Shown in pieces: positions 26,818 through 35,031 of a stretch of DNA of 64,000 nt (position 1 is its first letter; each line of letters opens with the position of its first letter). The translations under genes and the position numbers were made by a program. The notes beneath the pieces were generated by a model. That model did no database searches. It was given only the letters and a program-made list of their open reading frames with translations, and had not been told where the DNA came from. The DNA lies in the NCBI GenBank assembly GCA_963798015.1, contig CAWCSA010000005.1, forward strand, positions 835,771 through 899,770, written 5' to 3'. The DNA is from Roseiarcus sp963798015. GTDB lineage: Bacteria > Pseudomonadota > Alphaproteobacteria > Rhizobiales > Beijerinckiaceae.

Positions 26818-27222
26818 GGTGAGTCAAGCAGGAATCGTGGGTGGCGGGACTTGGCGACCCTCAGAGGAAGGTCAATCAACCGGTATCGCCACAAGAGCCG
26901 ACAATTGGTTGCAGATAATCAGAAATCAGATTTAAGCTCGCCCCATGAAGATTCCTGCCCTTCACCTGCCAAGGCCATCGGCGCTCATTCCGGCGCTGTT
27001 AGGCCCCGGAAAGCGTGCGAAAAAAATTTCCACGGTTTATTCCTCGTAACCCATTGATAAGTCTCGATTCGTACGAGAGAATCCAAGGAAATCCAAGGAA
27101 ATCCAACGCCCATTATCGGGGGTTTCCGTACCCAAACGACGACGGTCCAAGAAAATCCAAACGGAGCGACTGGGTTTCACAAAGCCGAAGAGCAGAAAAC
27201 GAACGCGCGACAAGGAGCGGGA
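26818..27222. other. Intergenic region with short tandem repeat
   Basis: About 405 bp without a supported gene, AT-richer than its surroundings. It holds ATCCAAGGAA twice plus ATCCAA in tandem (27081-27106), and another GTCCAAGAAAATCCAA at 27145-27160. A genomic-island attachment scar is possible but there is no integrase gene in the window. No convincing promoter or terminator is seen. Confidence 0.5.
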
Positions 27223-28428
27223 TCAGGCGGCGGGAATATGCAGCGTGAATCGTGTTTCGTCTTTCGAAGAGGCGACCTCGATCTTGCCGCCGTGCGCGCG
27301 GGCGATTTCGGAAGCGATGTAGAGACCGAGGCCGAGGCCCTGGTTCGACGACCGCCCGTTGCCGCGAAAGAACGGCTGAAACAGCTGTTGTGCGACAACC
27401 GCGTCAATCGGGTCGCCCTCGTTCGCGACTGTAAGCTCGAATCCCTTTTCATCAGTCGACGCCCACACACGGATAGGCCGACTGGGAGCGCCGTGCTTGA
27501 TCGCGTTGGCGACAAGGTTCGAAGTTATTTGAGCGACGCGCTTCGGGTCGCAGTTGACCGGATGCGTCAAATTGATTCGAGCCTCAATGGGACTTTCGGA
27601 TAGGTCGCGCAATTCGCCGATCACCTGCTCGAGTTGATCAGAAAGCGGCGCATTGGGATTCCGCTCAAGCATAAACCCGCCGCCGAGCCTTCCCCTTGCA
27701 AAATCGAGGATGTCGTCGATCAAAGCCGCCATGCGCCGAGCGCTTTTGTGCATCTGTTCGGCGATCGATCGGGTTTTTTCCTCAGGATTTCGCCGAAGGA
27801 TGATGCTGACACCCGCCTCAATCGAGGCCAGCGGGTTCCGAAGATCGTGAGCAAGAATAGCAACAAATTGCTCACGCAGCTTGGCCGCTTCTTGTGCGTC
27901 GGATAGAGCTGCGTCCTGTTTCGCCGCGCGCTCCTGCGCATCCAGATGGAAGGCGATCAGCTGGGCGAAGTTCTTGAACATGCCAATGACTTCGGGCCTG
28001 TTCAACCTTGCCGGCCGAGGATCGATTGCGCACAACGTGCCGAAGAAGGCGCCGTTCTGAAGAATGATCGGCATCGAGATGTAGCTCTGAAGCCCGTATA
28101 GTCTTGGCGTATGATGATCGCGGAAATGCTCGTCCTCGGCGACGTGATCGATAACGACGGCTCGGCCGCTATCACGAATCTCATCACAGATCGTCGTCTT
28201 AACGTCGAGCTCGCCGCCCGGCAGAAGTCCGAAGGCGATTTCGTCGCGAACGGCGCAAGCGACCCAACGATCCCGCGTGACTCTCGCCACCGCCGCAAAA
28301 CCCATTCCGGTGGTGCGGCAGACGATTTCCAGAATGGACGCAACCGCGTCGATTCGGGAAATTGCGTTTATGTCGGCGGTCAAGGCCGCATCGAAGTTTG
28401 AGACAGGCGAAAGGTTTGTCGGGGTCAT
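27223..28428 (-). CDS. GAF-domain sensor histidine kinase
   Basis: A 401-residue soluble kinase. A GAF domain occupies roughly residues 25-165 (FAAVARVTRDRWVACAV to FFGTLCAIDPRPA). HisKA follows with phospho-acceptor His194 in ILAHDLRNPLASIE, then HATPase with N-box SNLVANAIKHG (Asn303 region) and G-box QGLGLGLYIASEIARAHGG. There is no membrane segment, so it senses a cytoplasmic signal. It may bind a bilin only if the chromophore Cys is present, which I do not see. A response regulator gene lies 160 bp upstream on the same strand and is its likely partner. Confidence 0.92.
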   Translation of the reverse strand: MTPTNLSPVSNFDAALTADINAISRIDAVASILEIVCRTTGMGFAAVARVTRDRWVACAVRDEIAFGLLPGGELDVKTTICDEIRDSGRAVVIDHVAEDEHFRDHHTPRLYGLQSYISMPIILQNGAFFGTLCAIDPRPARLNRPEVIGMFKNFAQLIAFHLDAQERAAKQDAALSDAQEAAKLREQFVAILAHDLRNPLASIEAGVSIILRRNPEEKTRSIAEQMHKSARRMAALIDDILDFARGRLGGGFMLERNPNAPLSDQLEQVIGELRDLSESPIEARINLTHPVNCDPKRVAQITSNLVANAIKHGAPSRPIRVWASTDEKGFELTVANEGDPIDAVVAQQLFQPFFRGNGRSSNQGLGLGLYIASEIARAHGGKIEVASSKDETRFTLHIPAA

Positions 28429-28587
28429 GCCGGGTCTGCGTTCTCCAAACTTTCCTCAAGGTAGGTCGCCATTGTCGATTTTGAACGGCTGCGGGGGAGG
28501 CGGGCGGCATGTTTCGATCGAGCCGCCCAAAGAACTATCGCGGTAACCGACTTCGCACGTGCCGAGGTAGGAGACCAAAGCAAAAGC

Positions 28588-28971
28588 TCATGCAGCTAAC
28601 CTATGCAGCGCACTCACGACCTGTGCAGGCGTGTAGGGCTTTGGAAAGAAGATCCCGCGCTCTGGCAGCAGCTGTTGCACGTCGGCCAGATTCAGCCCCG
28701 AGGTGACGATGATCTCGATCGGGGGCCAGCGGTTGCGCACGGCATGAGCAAGTTTGATTCCGTCCATCGAGCCCGGCATGCTGACATCAGTGAACACCAC
28801 TCTGATATCGCTTCTGCTTTCCAAAATATGGATCGCCTCATCAGCATTTTTTGCCCCAATAGCGTCAAACCCAGCTTCCGTAACCAGGTTCAGGGCGTCC
28901 ATAAGCATGAGAGGTTCATCTTCGACGACCAGGACGAGGCGTTTTTGCTTTTCCATGTCGGCGCTCGGCAT
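28588..28971 (-). CDS. Response regulator receiver protein (single domain)
   Basis: A receiver-only protein of 127 residues from ATG 28971; a start at 28956 is also possible, and the frame is open to 29115 without family sequence. The acidic pair is E17-D18 (VVEDEP), the phospho-acceptor is Asp62 in VVFTDVSMPGSMDG, the switch residue is in IIVTSG, and the Lys is in FFPKPYTP. With no output domain it probably passes phosphate on or acts by protein contact. It precedes the GAF histidine kinase gene on the same strand. Confidence 0.88.
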   Translation of the reverse strand: MPSADMEKQKRLVLVVEDEPLMLMDALNLVTEAGFDAIGAKNADEAIHILESRSDIRVVFTDVSMPGSMDGIKLAHAVRNRWPPIEIIVTSGLNLADVQQLLPERGIFFPKPYTPAQVVSALHRLAA

Positions 28972-29258
28972 AGTAAGTCCTATGGCCCCAGTCGGGAACT
29001 TGGCTTCAACGCGCTGAGGAAGCATCGGTTCCTGCGAGCAGGCCGGCCGACGAAGGAGCGCCCGAGGCGCGATGTCCACCGCCTTGCAGCGGCGAAATTC
29101 TCGTATCACGCTCACAATTTGTTAGGCCGTGGGAAGCTGAAGCGCAAGTTCCCGCCGCCGCTTTTCGCGGCATTTACGGCCGGCCGCGAGATGATAACTT
29201 CACAACCTTCCGCGCTGAGCTTCGCTCCAGCGCTCTCTCGCAAACCTCCAGGAAACCC

Positions 29259-30149
29259 ATGTCCAAAATCGCATTCATCGGCCTCGGCAACATGGGCGCG
29301 CCGATGGCCGCGAATCTCATCAAGGCGGGCCATTCGGTCGCGGGCTTCGATCTTGTGGATGCCGCGAAAACGTCTGCCGCCGCATCCGGCGTCGCCATTA
29401 CGGCGAGCGCCCGCGAGGCTGTCGCCAGCGCCGACACGGTCGTAACCATGCTGCCGGCCGGCAAGCACGTCCTCGCGGCTCATGCCGAGCTTCTTCCCGC
29501 GACGCCCAAGGGCGCGCTCGTCATCGATTGCTCGACCATCGATGTCGACAGCGCAAGAAAAGCGCACGAGGCGGGCGGTGCCGCGGGGGTGCTGACCCTC
29601 GACGCGCCGGTCTCGGGCGGGGTCGTCGGAGCGAGCGGGGGAACGCTCACCTTCATGTGCGGCGGCTCGGACGAGGCGTTCGCGAGGGCGAAGCCGATCC
29701 TCGAAGACATGGGCAAGCGCATCGTCCATTGCGGCGGAGCGGGGGCGGGGCAGGCGGCCAAGATCTGCAACAACATGATCCTCGGCGCGACCATGATCGT
29801 GACCTGCGAAGCCTTCGCGCTTGCCGAGAAGCTGGGCCTATCCGCCCAGGCTCTGTTCGACGTCTCCTCGACTGCATCCGGCCAGTCGTGGTCGCTCACC
29901 ACCTATTGTCCGGTTCCCGGGCCGGTGCCGGCTTCCCCGGCCAATCGCGACTATAAACCCGGCTTTGCCGCGGCTCTCATGCTCAAGGATCTGCGCCTCG
30001 CGCAGGAGGCCGCGTCGAGCGTGGGGGCCTTAACTCCGCTCGGGGCCGAGGCCGCGCAACTCTATGCTCTCTATGTTGCGACTGATCACGGCGGGGACGA
30101 TTTCTCCGGAATCATCAATTTTTTGCGCGGAGCGGCAAAGAAACCCTAG
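29259..30149 (+). CDS. mmsB: 3-hydroxyisobutyrate dehydrogenase
   Basis: A 296-residue dehydrogenase of valine catabolism. The Rossmann motif is AFIGLGNMGAPMAANL (residues 5-20), the substrate loop DAPVSGGVVGASGGTL near 115, and the catalytic Lys in GAGQAAKICNNMILG near 170. It also carries the MmsB-typical NRDYKPGFAAALMLKDL and the late ATDHGGDDFSGII segment. It oxidises (S)-3-hydroxyisobutyrate to methylmalonate semialdehyde with NAD+. The rest of the valine pathway is not adjacent. It is a paralogue of the LtnD-like gene at 13717-14652. Confidence 0.92.
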   Translation: MSKIAFIGLGNMGAPMAANLIKAGHSVAGFDLVDAAKTSAAASGVAITASAREAVASADTVVTMLPAGKHVLAAHAELLPATPKGALVIDCSTIDVDSARKAHEAGGAAGVLTLDAPVSGGVVGASGGTLTFMCGGSDEAFARAKPILEDMGKRIVHCGGAGAGQAAKICNNMILGATMIVTCEAFALAEKLGLSAQALFDVSSTASGQSWSLTTYCPVPGPVPASPANRDYKPGFAAALMLKDLRLAQEAASSVGALTPLGAEAAQLYALYVATDHGGDDFSGIINFLRGAAKKP

Positions 30150-30219
30150 AACTTTTTCCAGCCTGGCATAGTTTTAGGCTCAGAACGCGGCCAACTGGCC
30201 GACAGCGGGAGGATTCCCC

Positions 30220-30711
30220 ATGCGTGTTTCGATCAGGAAGACCGTAGTTGCGGCCATAGCCGCGCTCGGGATGGCGACGGCGGTCGCGACGATCTCAACC
30301 CCCGCCGAGGCCCAATTTCATGGCGGCGGCGGCGGCTTTCATGGCGGTGGCGGTTTCCATGGCGGCGGCTTTCACGGCGGAGGCTGGGGAGGCGGCGGCT
30401 GGCATGGCGGCGGCTGGCGCGGCGGCGGCTGGGGCCGACCCGGATGGGGCGGCGGCGGTTGGGGCTGGCGGCGCGCGGGCTGGGGCGGCGGCGGTTGGGG
30501 CGGCGGCGGCTGTTGGAATTGCGGCTGGGGCGGCGGTTGGGGGTGGGGTTACGATCCAGGCTGGGCCATCGCCGCGGCGGCCGTGCCCCTTGGGGTCGCG
30601 ATCGCTTCGCAACCGGCCTATGGCGGCGATCCCGGTTGCTGGGTCAGGCGACGCGTCTGGACGGCGAACGGCCACTATCTGGGCCGGCGGCTTGTCAACG
30701 TTTGCTACTGA
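30220..30711 (+). CDS. Exported glycine-rich protein, paralogue 1
   Basis: A 163-residue protein with a Sec signal peptide (cleavage near PAEAQ-FHGG). It is followed by about 80 residues of Gly-Gly-rich repeats (FHGGG, WHGGG, WGGGG) and a conserved C-terminal segment ending HYLGRRLVNVCY. GGGAGGA (30209-30215) precedes ATG 30220. Proteins of this build are common in Hyphomicrobiales and probably localise to the periplasm or surface. The function is unknown. A paralogue follows 290 bp downstream with the same repeats and C-terminus, so this looks like a local duplication. Confidence 0.8.
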   Translation: MRVSIRKTVVAAIAALGMATAVATISTPAEAQFHGGGGGFHGGGGFHGGGFHGGGWGGGGWHGGGWRGGGWGRPGWGGGGWGWRRAGWGGGGWGGGGCWNCGWGGGWGWGYDPGWAIAAAAVPLGVAIASQPAYGGDPGCWVRRRVWTANGHYLGRRLVNVCY

Positions 30712-30786
30712 CCGTCTGCGGCTGTGTCGTCCGATGACAATAGTCCAGATAAGGGTTTTGGAAACTATAAAGCGTGACTTGCCGTC

Positions 30787-30826
30787 CTGAATGTTTGTTC
30801 AGCATATACTATGAACATTCGTTCAG
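30787..30826 (+). promoter_or_regulatory. Palindrome between the two glycine-rich genes
   Basis: CTGAATGTTTGTTCA (30787-30801) and TGAACATTCGTTCAG (30812-30826) are complementary at 12 of 15 positions, with a 10 bp spacer, in the gap upstream of the second glycine-rich gene. This could be an operator or promoter element. No regulator is assigned. Confidence 0.45.
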
Positions 30827-31001
30827 GATTGGTGCAGTTTAAAGAACAAATCTCGTTTCGGCGCCCAAGTGACGCTGAAGCGTCAAAAGGCTGCCGAAAT
30901 CCGTCATCAAGGTTTATCCAGCGAGCCGACATCGAGCGATTGTCCCGGTGGACGGCGGAGATGGTCGGGCGGCTCAGCCGCCGGCCTACATGGAGGCTGT
31001 G

Positions 31002-31385
31002 ATGACTAGGGTTTCAAAGGCGATTGTCGCCGGGCTTGCGTCGCTGGCGATGGTGGCGGCTGTCGTCCTGCCGACGGCTCCAGCATCGGCCGGCGGCTTT
31101 AGGGGCGGTGGCTTTCACGGCGGAGGCTTTCATGGCGGCGGCTGGGGCGGCCGTGGCGTCTGGCATGGGGGCTATTGGCGCGGCGGCAGCCGGTACGGCG
31201 GCTGGTGGGGCCCCGCGATCGCCGCGGGCGTGCTCGGCGGCGCGGCTATCGCCAGCTATCCTTATTGGGGTGGCGGGTATGGATATGGCGGGTATGACAA
31301 TAGCGGCGGCGATTGCTGGCAGGTTCGCCCCACTTATGACGCTTACGGCAATTTCCTCGGCCAGCAGCCCGTGAACGTCTGCTAA
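31002..31385 (+). CDS. Exported glycine-rich protein, paralogue 2
   Basis: A 127-residue protein from ATG 31002, preceded by GGAGG (30991-30995). The frame is open upstream, but without a signal-like start. A Sec signal peptide ends near APASA-GGFRGG, then come GGG(F/W)HGG repeats, a Tyr/Gly-rich stretch and the C-terminal segment CWQVRPTYDAYGNFLGQQ with a terminal VNVC. The shared tail with paralogue 1 suggests a conserved disulfide or metal role for the last Cys. A Rho-independent terminator follows at 31410-31436. Confidence 0.82.
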   Translation: MTRVSKAIVAGLASLAMVAAVVLPTAPASAGGFRGGGFHGGGFHGGGWGGRGVWHGGYWRGGSRYGGWWGPAIAAGVLGGAAIASYPYWGGGYGYGGYDNSGGDCWQVRPTYDAYGNFLGQQPVNVC

Positions 31386-31409
31386 CGTTCGCGCCTGGGC
31401 GCTTTAAGC

Positions 31410-31436
31410 AGGGCCTCGCGCAAGTGGGGCCCTTTT
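31410..31436 (+). terminator. Rho-independent terminator after the glycine-rich gene
   Basis: AGGGCC (31410-31415) pairs with GGCCCT (31428-31433), followed by a T-run (TTTT, 31433-31436). It ends the glycine-rich transcript just where the convergent anmK stop codon begins. The stem is short, so strength is uncertain. Confidence 0.6.
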
Positions 31437-32539
31437 CATGTGGACCCTGGCGAGAAGACGCCGCCGGTCATCGGCTTCGGGGCGCCGGTCGTGGTCGGAA
31501 AGGAGATCGGCAGGCTGCGCCGCGAGCGTAAAGCGCAATACGCGAAACATTGCGCCTCGATGCTGTCGCCGTCGAAGCCGATCGCCTCGACCGGCTCGAC
31601 CTTTACTTCCAGCCGCTGGCTAAGCCGGCGCATGAGGTTCGGGTTTCGCCGCCCGCCGCCGCCGACCAGCCAGCGCGCGGGCGCCTGCGGCACATGTTTC
31701 AGCGCGACCGCGGTCGATTCGACCGTGAAGGCGCCGAGCGTCGCCGCGCCATCAGCATCGCTCAGACTTTTGACGGAGGCCGCAGCAGCGTTGAAGTGAT
31801 TGCGGTCGAGCGATTTGGGCGCCGGGCGGTCGAAATACGGATCACGCATCAAGGCCGCCAGAGCCTCGGAGTCGACGCGGCCCGTTGCGCCCAGTGCGCC
31901 GTTTTCATCGAACGCCAGCCCTCGCCTCAGAATAAGAAAGTCGTCGATCAGCGCATTGGCGGGACCGGTGTCGAACGCGATGATTTCTCCCTGAGGCCCA
32001 AGATAGGTGACATTGCCGACCCCGCCCCAGTTGAGGATCATGAGCGGCCGCTCGAGGCCCGCCGCCATCGCCGCATGATAGATGGGCGCAAACGGCGCGC
32101 CCTCACCCCCAGCGGCGACGTCGGCCGAACGAAAGTCCGAGACAACGTCAATCTTAAGCGCTGCCGCGGCGCGCGCGCCATCGCAGAGCTGCCGCGTCAG
32201 CCCTTGGCGCGGACGATGCAGAATGGTTTGCCCGTGCAGGCCGACGAGCGCCACACGGTCGCGGGATATGGAAAATCGCTCAAGAAACGCCTCGACCGCG
32301 GCGACATGGGCGTCCGTCACCAGGCGCTCGAGTTCGAGTTGCGGCGCCTGGGCTTCGCTCAAGTCGGCGACCACCGTGCGCAGGCGCTGCGCGACCTCCG
32401 GAGGGTAGGGGAAAGTCGCCGAGGGCCCCGTCTTCAGCCGCGCCTCGCCGTCGCTTTCGATCAGCGCGACGTCGATTCCGTCCATCGACGTGCCGCTGAT
32501 GACGCCGATCGCAGTCTCGAGTTCCCCTTTGTCAATCAT
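31436..32539 (-). CDS. anmK: Anhydro-N-acetylmuramic acid kinase
   Basis: A 367-residue kinase from ATG 32539; the frame runs further upstream but inside the next gene. The N-terminal IGVISGTSMDGIDVALI (residues 11-27) is diagnostic, with LVGLHGQTILHRP, NWGGVGNVTYLG and FDTGPANALIDDF later and the C-terminal LVGGGGRRNP. It phosphorylates and opens 1,6-anhydro-MurNAc for peptidoglycan recycling. It overlaps the cobalamin adenosyltransferase gene by 8 bp, a positional coupling with no obvious metabolic link. Confidence 0.95.
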   Translation of the reverse strand: MIDKGELETAIGVISGTSMDGIDVALIESDGEARLKTGPSATFPYPPEVAQRLRTVVADLSEAQAPQLELERLVTDAHVAAVEAFLERFSISRDRVALVGLHGQTILHRPRQGLTRQLCDGARAAAALKIDVVSDFRSADVAAGGEGAPFAPIYHAAMAAGLERPLMILNWGGVGNVTYLGPQGEIIAFDTGPANALIDDFLILRRGLAFDENGALGATGRVDSEALAALMRDPYFDRPAPKSLDRNHFNAAAASVKSLSDADGAATLGAFTVESTAVALKHVPQAPARWLVGGGGRRNPNLMRRLSQRLEVKVEPVEAIGFDGDSIEAQCFAYCALRSRRSLPISFPTTTGAPKPMTGGVFSPGST

Positions 32540-33158
32540 CGTCTTCGGTCCGATTCGCGCTTTCGCTCTGATTGGCGCCCGGCGCCCACAGCACGTCCGA
32601 CCTGCCGAAGTCATTGGCCGCGCGCGCGGCGACGAACAGATAATCGGACAGCCGATTGACATAGGCGAGCGCAGCCTCGCCGACCTCCTCGCCTTCGATC
32701 GCCGCCAACGCGACCATGGTTCGCTCCGCCCGCCGGCAGATTGCGCGCGCCTGATGCAAGGCGGCGGCGGCCGCCGTGCCGCCCGGCAGCACGAACGAGC
32801 GCAGCGGATGGAGCTTTGCGTTGAGCACGTCGATAGCGTGCTCCAGCGCCTGAACTTGAGATGGCGCGACGCGCAGGACCGCGCCGGGCTTTTCGTCCGC
32901 CCGGCGCGGCAGACAGATATCGGCGCCGAGATCGAACAGATCGTTCTGGATTCGCGTCAGGACCGGCTCGATCGCAAGGTCGGCTGCGTCGCTCGCATTG
33001 CGCACTGCAAGCAGCGCGAGACCGATGGCGCAATTCGTTTCATCAACGTCACCCATGGCCGCGACGCGCGAGTCGTTCTTCGACCGTCGCGAGCCGTCGC
33101 CAAGCCCCGTTTCGCCCTTGTCTCCGGTGCGCGTGTAGATGACGTTGAGCTTGACCAT
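32532..33158 (-). CDS. PduO-type cob(I)alamin adenosyltransferase
   Basis: A 208-residue protein starting MVKLNVIYTRTGDKGETGLGDG, the ATP-binding signature of PduO-type enzymes. It also carries DVDETNCAIGLAL and the helical CRRAERTMVALAA and YVNRLSDYLFVAARAAN segments. It transfers adenosyl from ATP to cob(I)alamin, making coenzyme B12 for enzymes such as methylmalonyl-CoA mutase. The frame is open for 79 further codons upstream, but these look like antisense shadow, so ATG 33158 is chosen. Its end overlaps anmK by 8 bp. The acyl-CoA ligase gene precedes it by 88 bp. Confidence 0.94.
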   Translation of the reverse strand: MVKLNVIYTRTGDKGETGLGDGSRRSKNDSRVAAMGDVDETNCAIGLALLAVRNASDAADLAIEPVLTRIQNDLFDLGADICLPRRADEKPGAVLRVAPSQVQALEHAIDVLNAKLHPLRSFVLPGGTAAAAALHQARAICRRAERTMVALAAIEGEEVGEAALAYVNRLSDYLFVAARAANDFGRSDVLWAPGANQSESANRTEDDD

Positions 33159-33246
33159 GCTTGTCCTACGGCGCGGCGTGGCGGACGAGCCACTCATCGC
33201 TCCCGACGCCCGCGTAGCGCGGCGTCGTGTCCGCGTCCACTCCGTC

Positions 33247-34815
33247 TCAATTGACCCTGCGGTCGCGCCCTTTCCAATAAGGCTCGCGCAATTCGCGCCT
33301 GAGGACTTTCCCTGTGATATTGCGCGGGATGGCATCGACGAAATCGACCGACTTTGGCGCTTCGAAATGCGCGATGCGCGCCCGCGCCCAGGCAATGATG
33401 TCGGCCGCGTCGGGCGCCGCCCCGGGTTTCAAGACGACGATCGCTTTCACCGCCTCGCCCCATGTGTCGTCGGGGACGCCGATCACGGCCGCATCGGCTA
33501 TTGACGGGTGGCCGAACAGCGCGTTCTCAACCGCGGCCGGATAGACGCTCTCGCCACCCGTCCGAATCATGTCCTTCACCCGGTCGTAGATGAAGACATA
33601 CCCGTCCCCGTCCATGTACGCAGCGTCACCGGTGCGCATCCAGCCGTCGCCAATCGCAGCCGCGGTCGCCTCGGGCTTGTTCCAGTACCCCTTCATGACG
33701 ACGGGGGATCGGATCACCACTTCCCCGACCTCGTCGCGCGCGACTTCCGTCGCGTCCTCCCCCACGATCTTGAGCTCGACGCCCGGCCACGCCATTCCGC
33801 AGGAACGCAGCTTGCCCTTAGACGGATCATGATCCGCATAGGAAAGAAACGTGCCTGCGCCGCACGTCTCGGTCATGCCGTAGAGCTGGACGAACTCGCA
33901 GCCAAAGCGCGCGCTCGCGCGCTTGAGCAAATCCTCGGAGATGGGTGAGGCGCCGTAGGTCAGTGTTCGCATGCTGGAGAGATCGGCGGTCTCGATCCCG
34001 GGGGCCTGCATCAGCATATGAATGAGGGCGGGCGCCAGGAATGCGTGATCGGTGCGCGCCCGGCTGATCGTATCGAGAATGAGCTGTGGCGCGGCGTCCC
34101 TGAGGATCGCCGACCGGGCGCCGCTCGCCATCGCGATCAGCGCGACGTTGACTCCCGCAACATGGAAGAACGGCATTGCCGCCAGTACTGTATCGCGGGC
34201 TTTGTAGTTCAGGCCGCCGGAAGCCGTGATGAGCTTGAAAGCCGTGAGATAATTTCGGTTGGTCAGCCGGACCCCTTTGGGGCCTCCGGTGGTGCCCGAG
34301 GTGTAGACCTGGATCACGTCGTCCTGCGGGTCGGCCTCGAGACGGGGGTCGTCAGGCGACGCGGATTCGATCCACGCGTCATGCCGCTCATAGCCTTCGC
34401 GGTCGAAGCCGAGTGCGATCATTCGAGGCTTCGAGGCGAGCGAGGCGATGGCCTGATCCGCAAGGTCGGCGACATCCGGGCCGACGAACATGATCCTCGC
34501 CTCGCTATCCTCAAGGAGGCGGGCGATCTCCGGCGCGGCGAGGCGAAAGTTGAACGGCGCAAGCGTAATACGCGCCTTGCAGGCGCCAAGCAGGCAGGGC
34601 AGGAAATGATCATCGTTCTTGCTGAGATACGCGATCCGCTCCTGCGTCCGGACGCCGGACGCGATGAGGGCGTTGGCGATCCGCGAGGCCATCGCGTCCA
34701 CCTCCGCGAAGGTCATCGCCCGGCCCTCGAACACGAGCGCGGTCTCGCCGCCACGGCGGAGCGCCTGCACGCGCGCCACATCCGCCACGGAGGCTACGCC
34801 TTCGAGCTCGACCAT
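33247..34815 (-). CDS. AMP-dependent acyl-CoA synthetase/ligase
   Basis: A 522-residue member of the ANL family from ATG 34815. The adenylation P-loop is VYTSGTTGGPKGVRLTN near residue 175, and QLYGMTETCG is the A5 motif near 320. The TGDAAYMDGDGYVFIYDRVKDMI segment covers the hinge, and the acyl-transfer Lys is in PRNITGKVLRREL near the end. It activates a carboxylic acid to its CoA thioester through an acyl-AMP. Medium- or long-chain fatty acids are likely, but the chain length is not readable. It precedes the cobalamin gene on the same strand. Confidence 0.92.
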   Translation of the reverse strand: MVELEGVASVADVARVQALRRGGETALVFEGRAMTFAEVDAMASRIANALIASGVRTQERIAYLSKNDDHFLPCLLGACKARITLAPFNFRLAAPEIARLLEDSEARIMFVGPDVADLADQAIASLASKPRMIALGFDREGYERHDAWIESASPDDPRLEADPQDDVIQVYTSGTTGGPKGVRLTNRNYLTAFKLITASGGLNYKARDTVLAAMPFFHVAGVNVALIAMASGARSAILRDAAPQLILDTISRARTDHAFLAPALIHMLMQAPGIETADLSSMRTLTYGASPISEDLLKRASARFGCEFVQLYGMTETCGAGTFLSYADHDPSKGKLRSCGMAWPGVELKIVGEDATEVARDEVGEVVIRSPVVMKGYWNKPEATAAAIGDGWMRTGDAAYMDGDGYVFIYDRVKDMIRTGGESVYPAAVENALFGHPSIADAAVIGVPDDTWGEAVKAIVVLKPGAAPDAADIIAWARARIAHFEAPKSVDFVDAIPRNITGKVLRRELREPYWKGRDRRVN

Positions 34816-35031
34816 TGCGTTTCCCGCCCAAGGCCGCACGGCGATGCGGCCTATTATTTTTGGTCATTATGCGCCTCTTGCGGCCCTGCGCAATCCGTGC
34901 AGCCGGACCGTTTATGCGCTGTGCGGTGCGGCGTTGCGCTGTCAGTTGCAGAGGAATGGCCCAAGCAACTGAAGCGCGCGGGTCGCACGGAAAGGCGCAC
35001 GCGTGAGAGCTAAGCGTTTGGCTTGGCGCCC

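Noticed and set aside
30302..30560. A CRISPR or tandem DNA repeat in the glycine-rich gene
   Set aside because: The repeats are coding Gly-Gly-His/Trp codons with irregular length, not spaced direct repeats.
31550..32659. A plus-strand open frame of 369 codons opposite anmK
   Set aside because: Antisense to a certain gene; the sequence is low-information and has no family features.
33159..33246. A cobalamin riboswitch before the adenosyltransferase
   Set aside because: The 88 bp gap is too short and lacks the B12 box.
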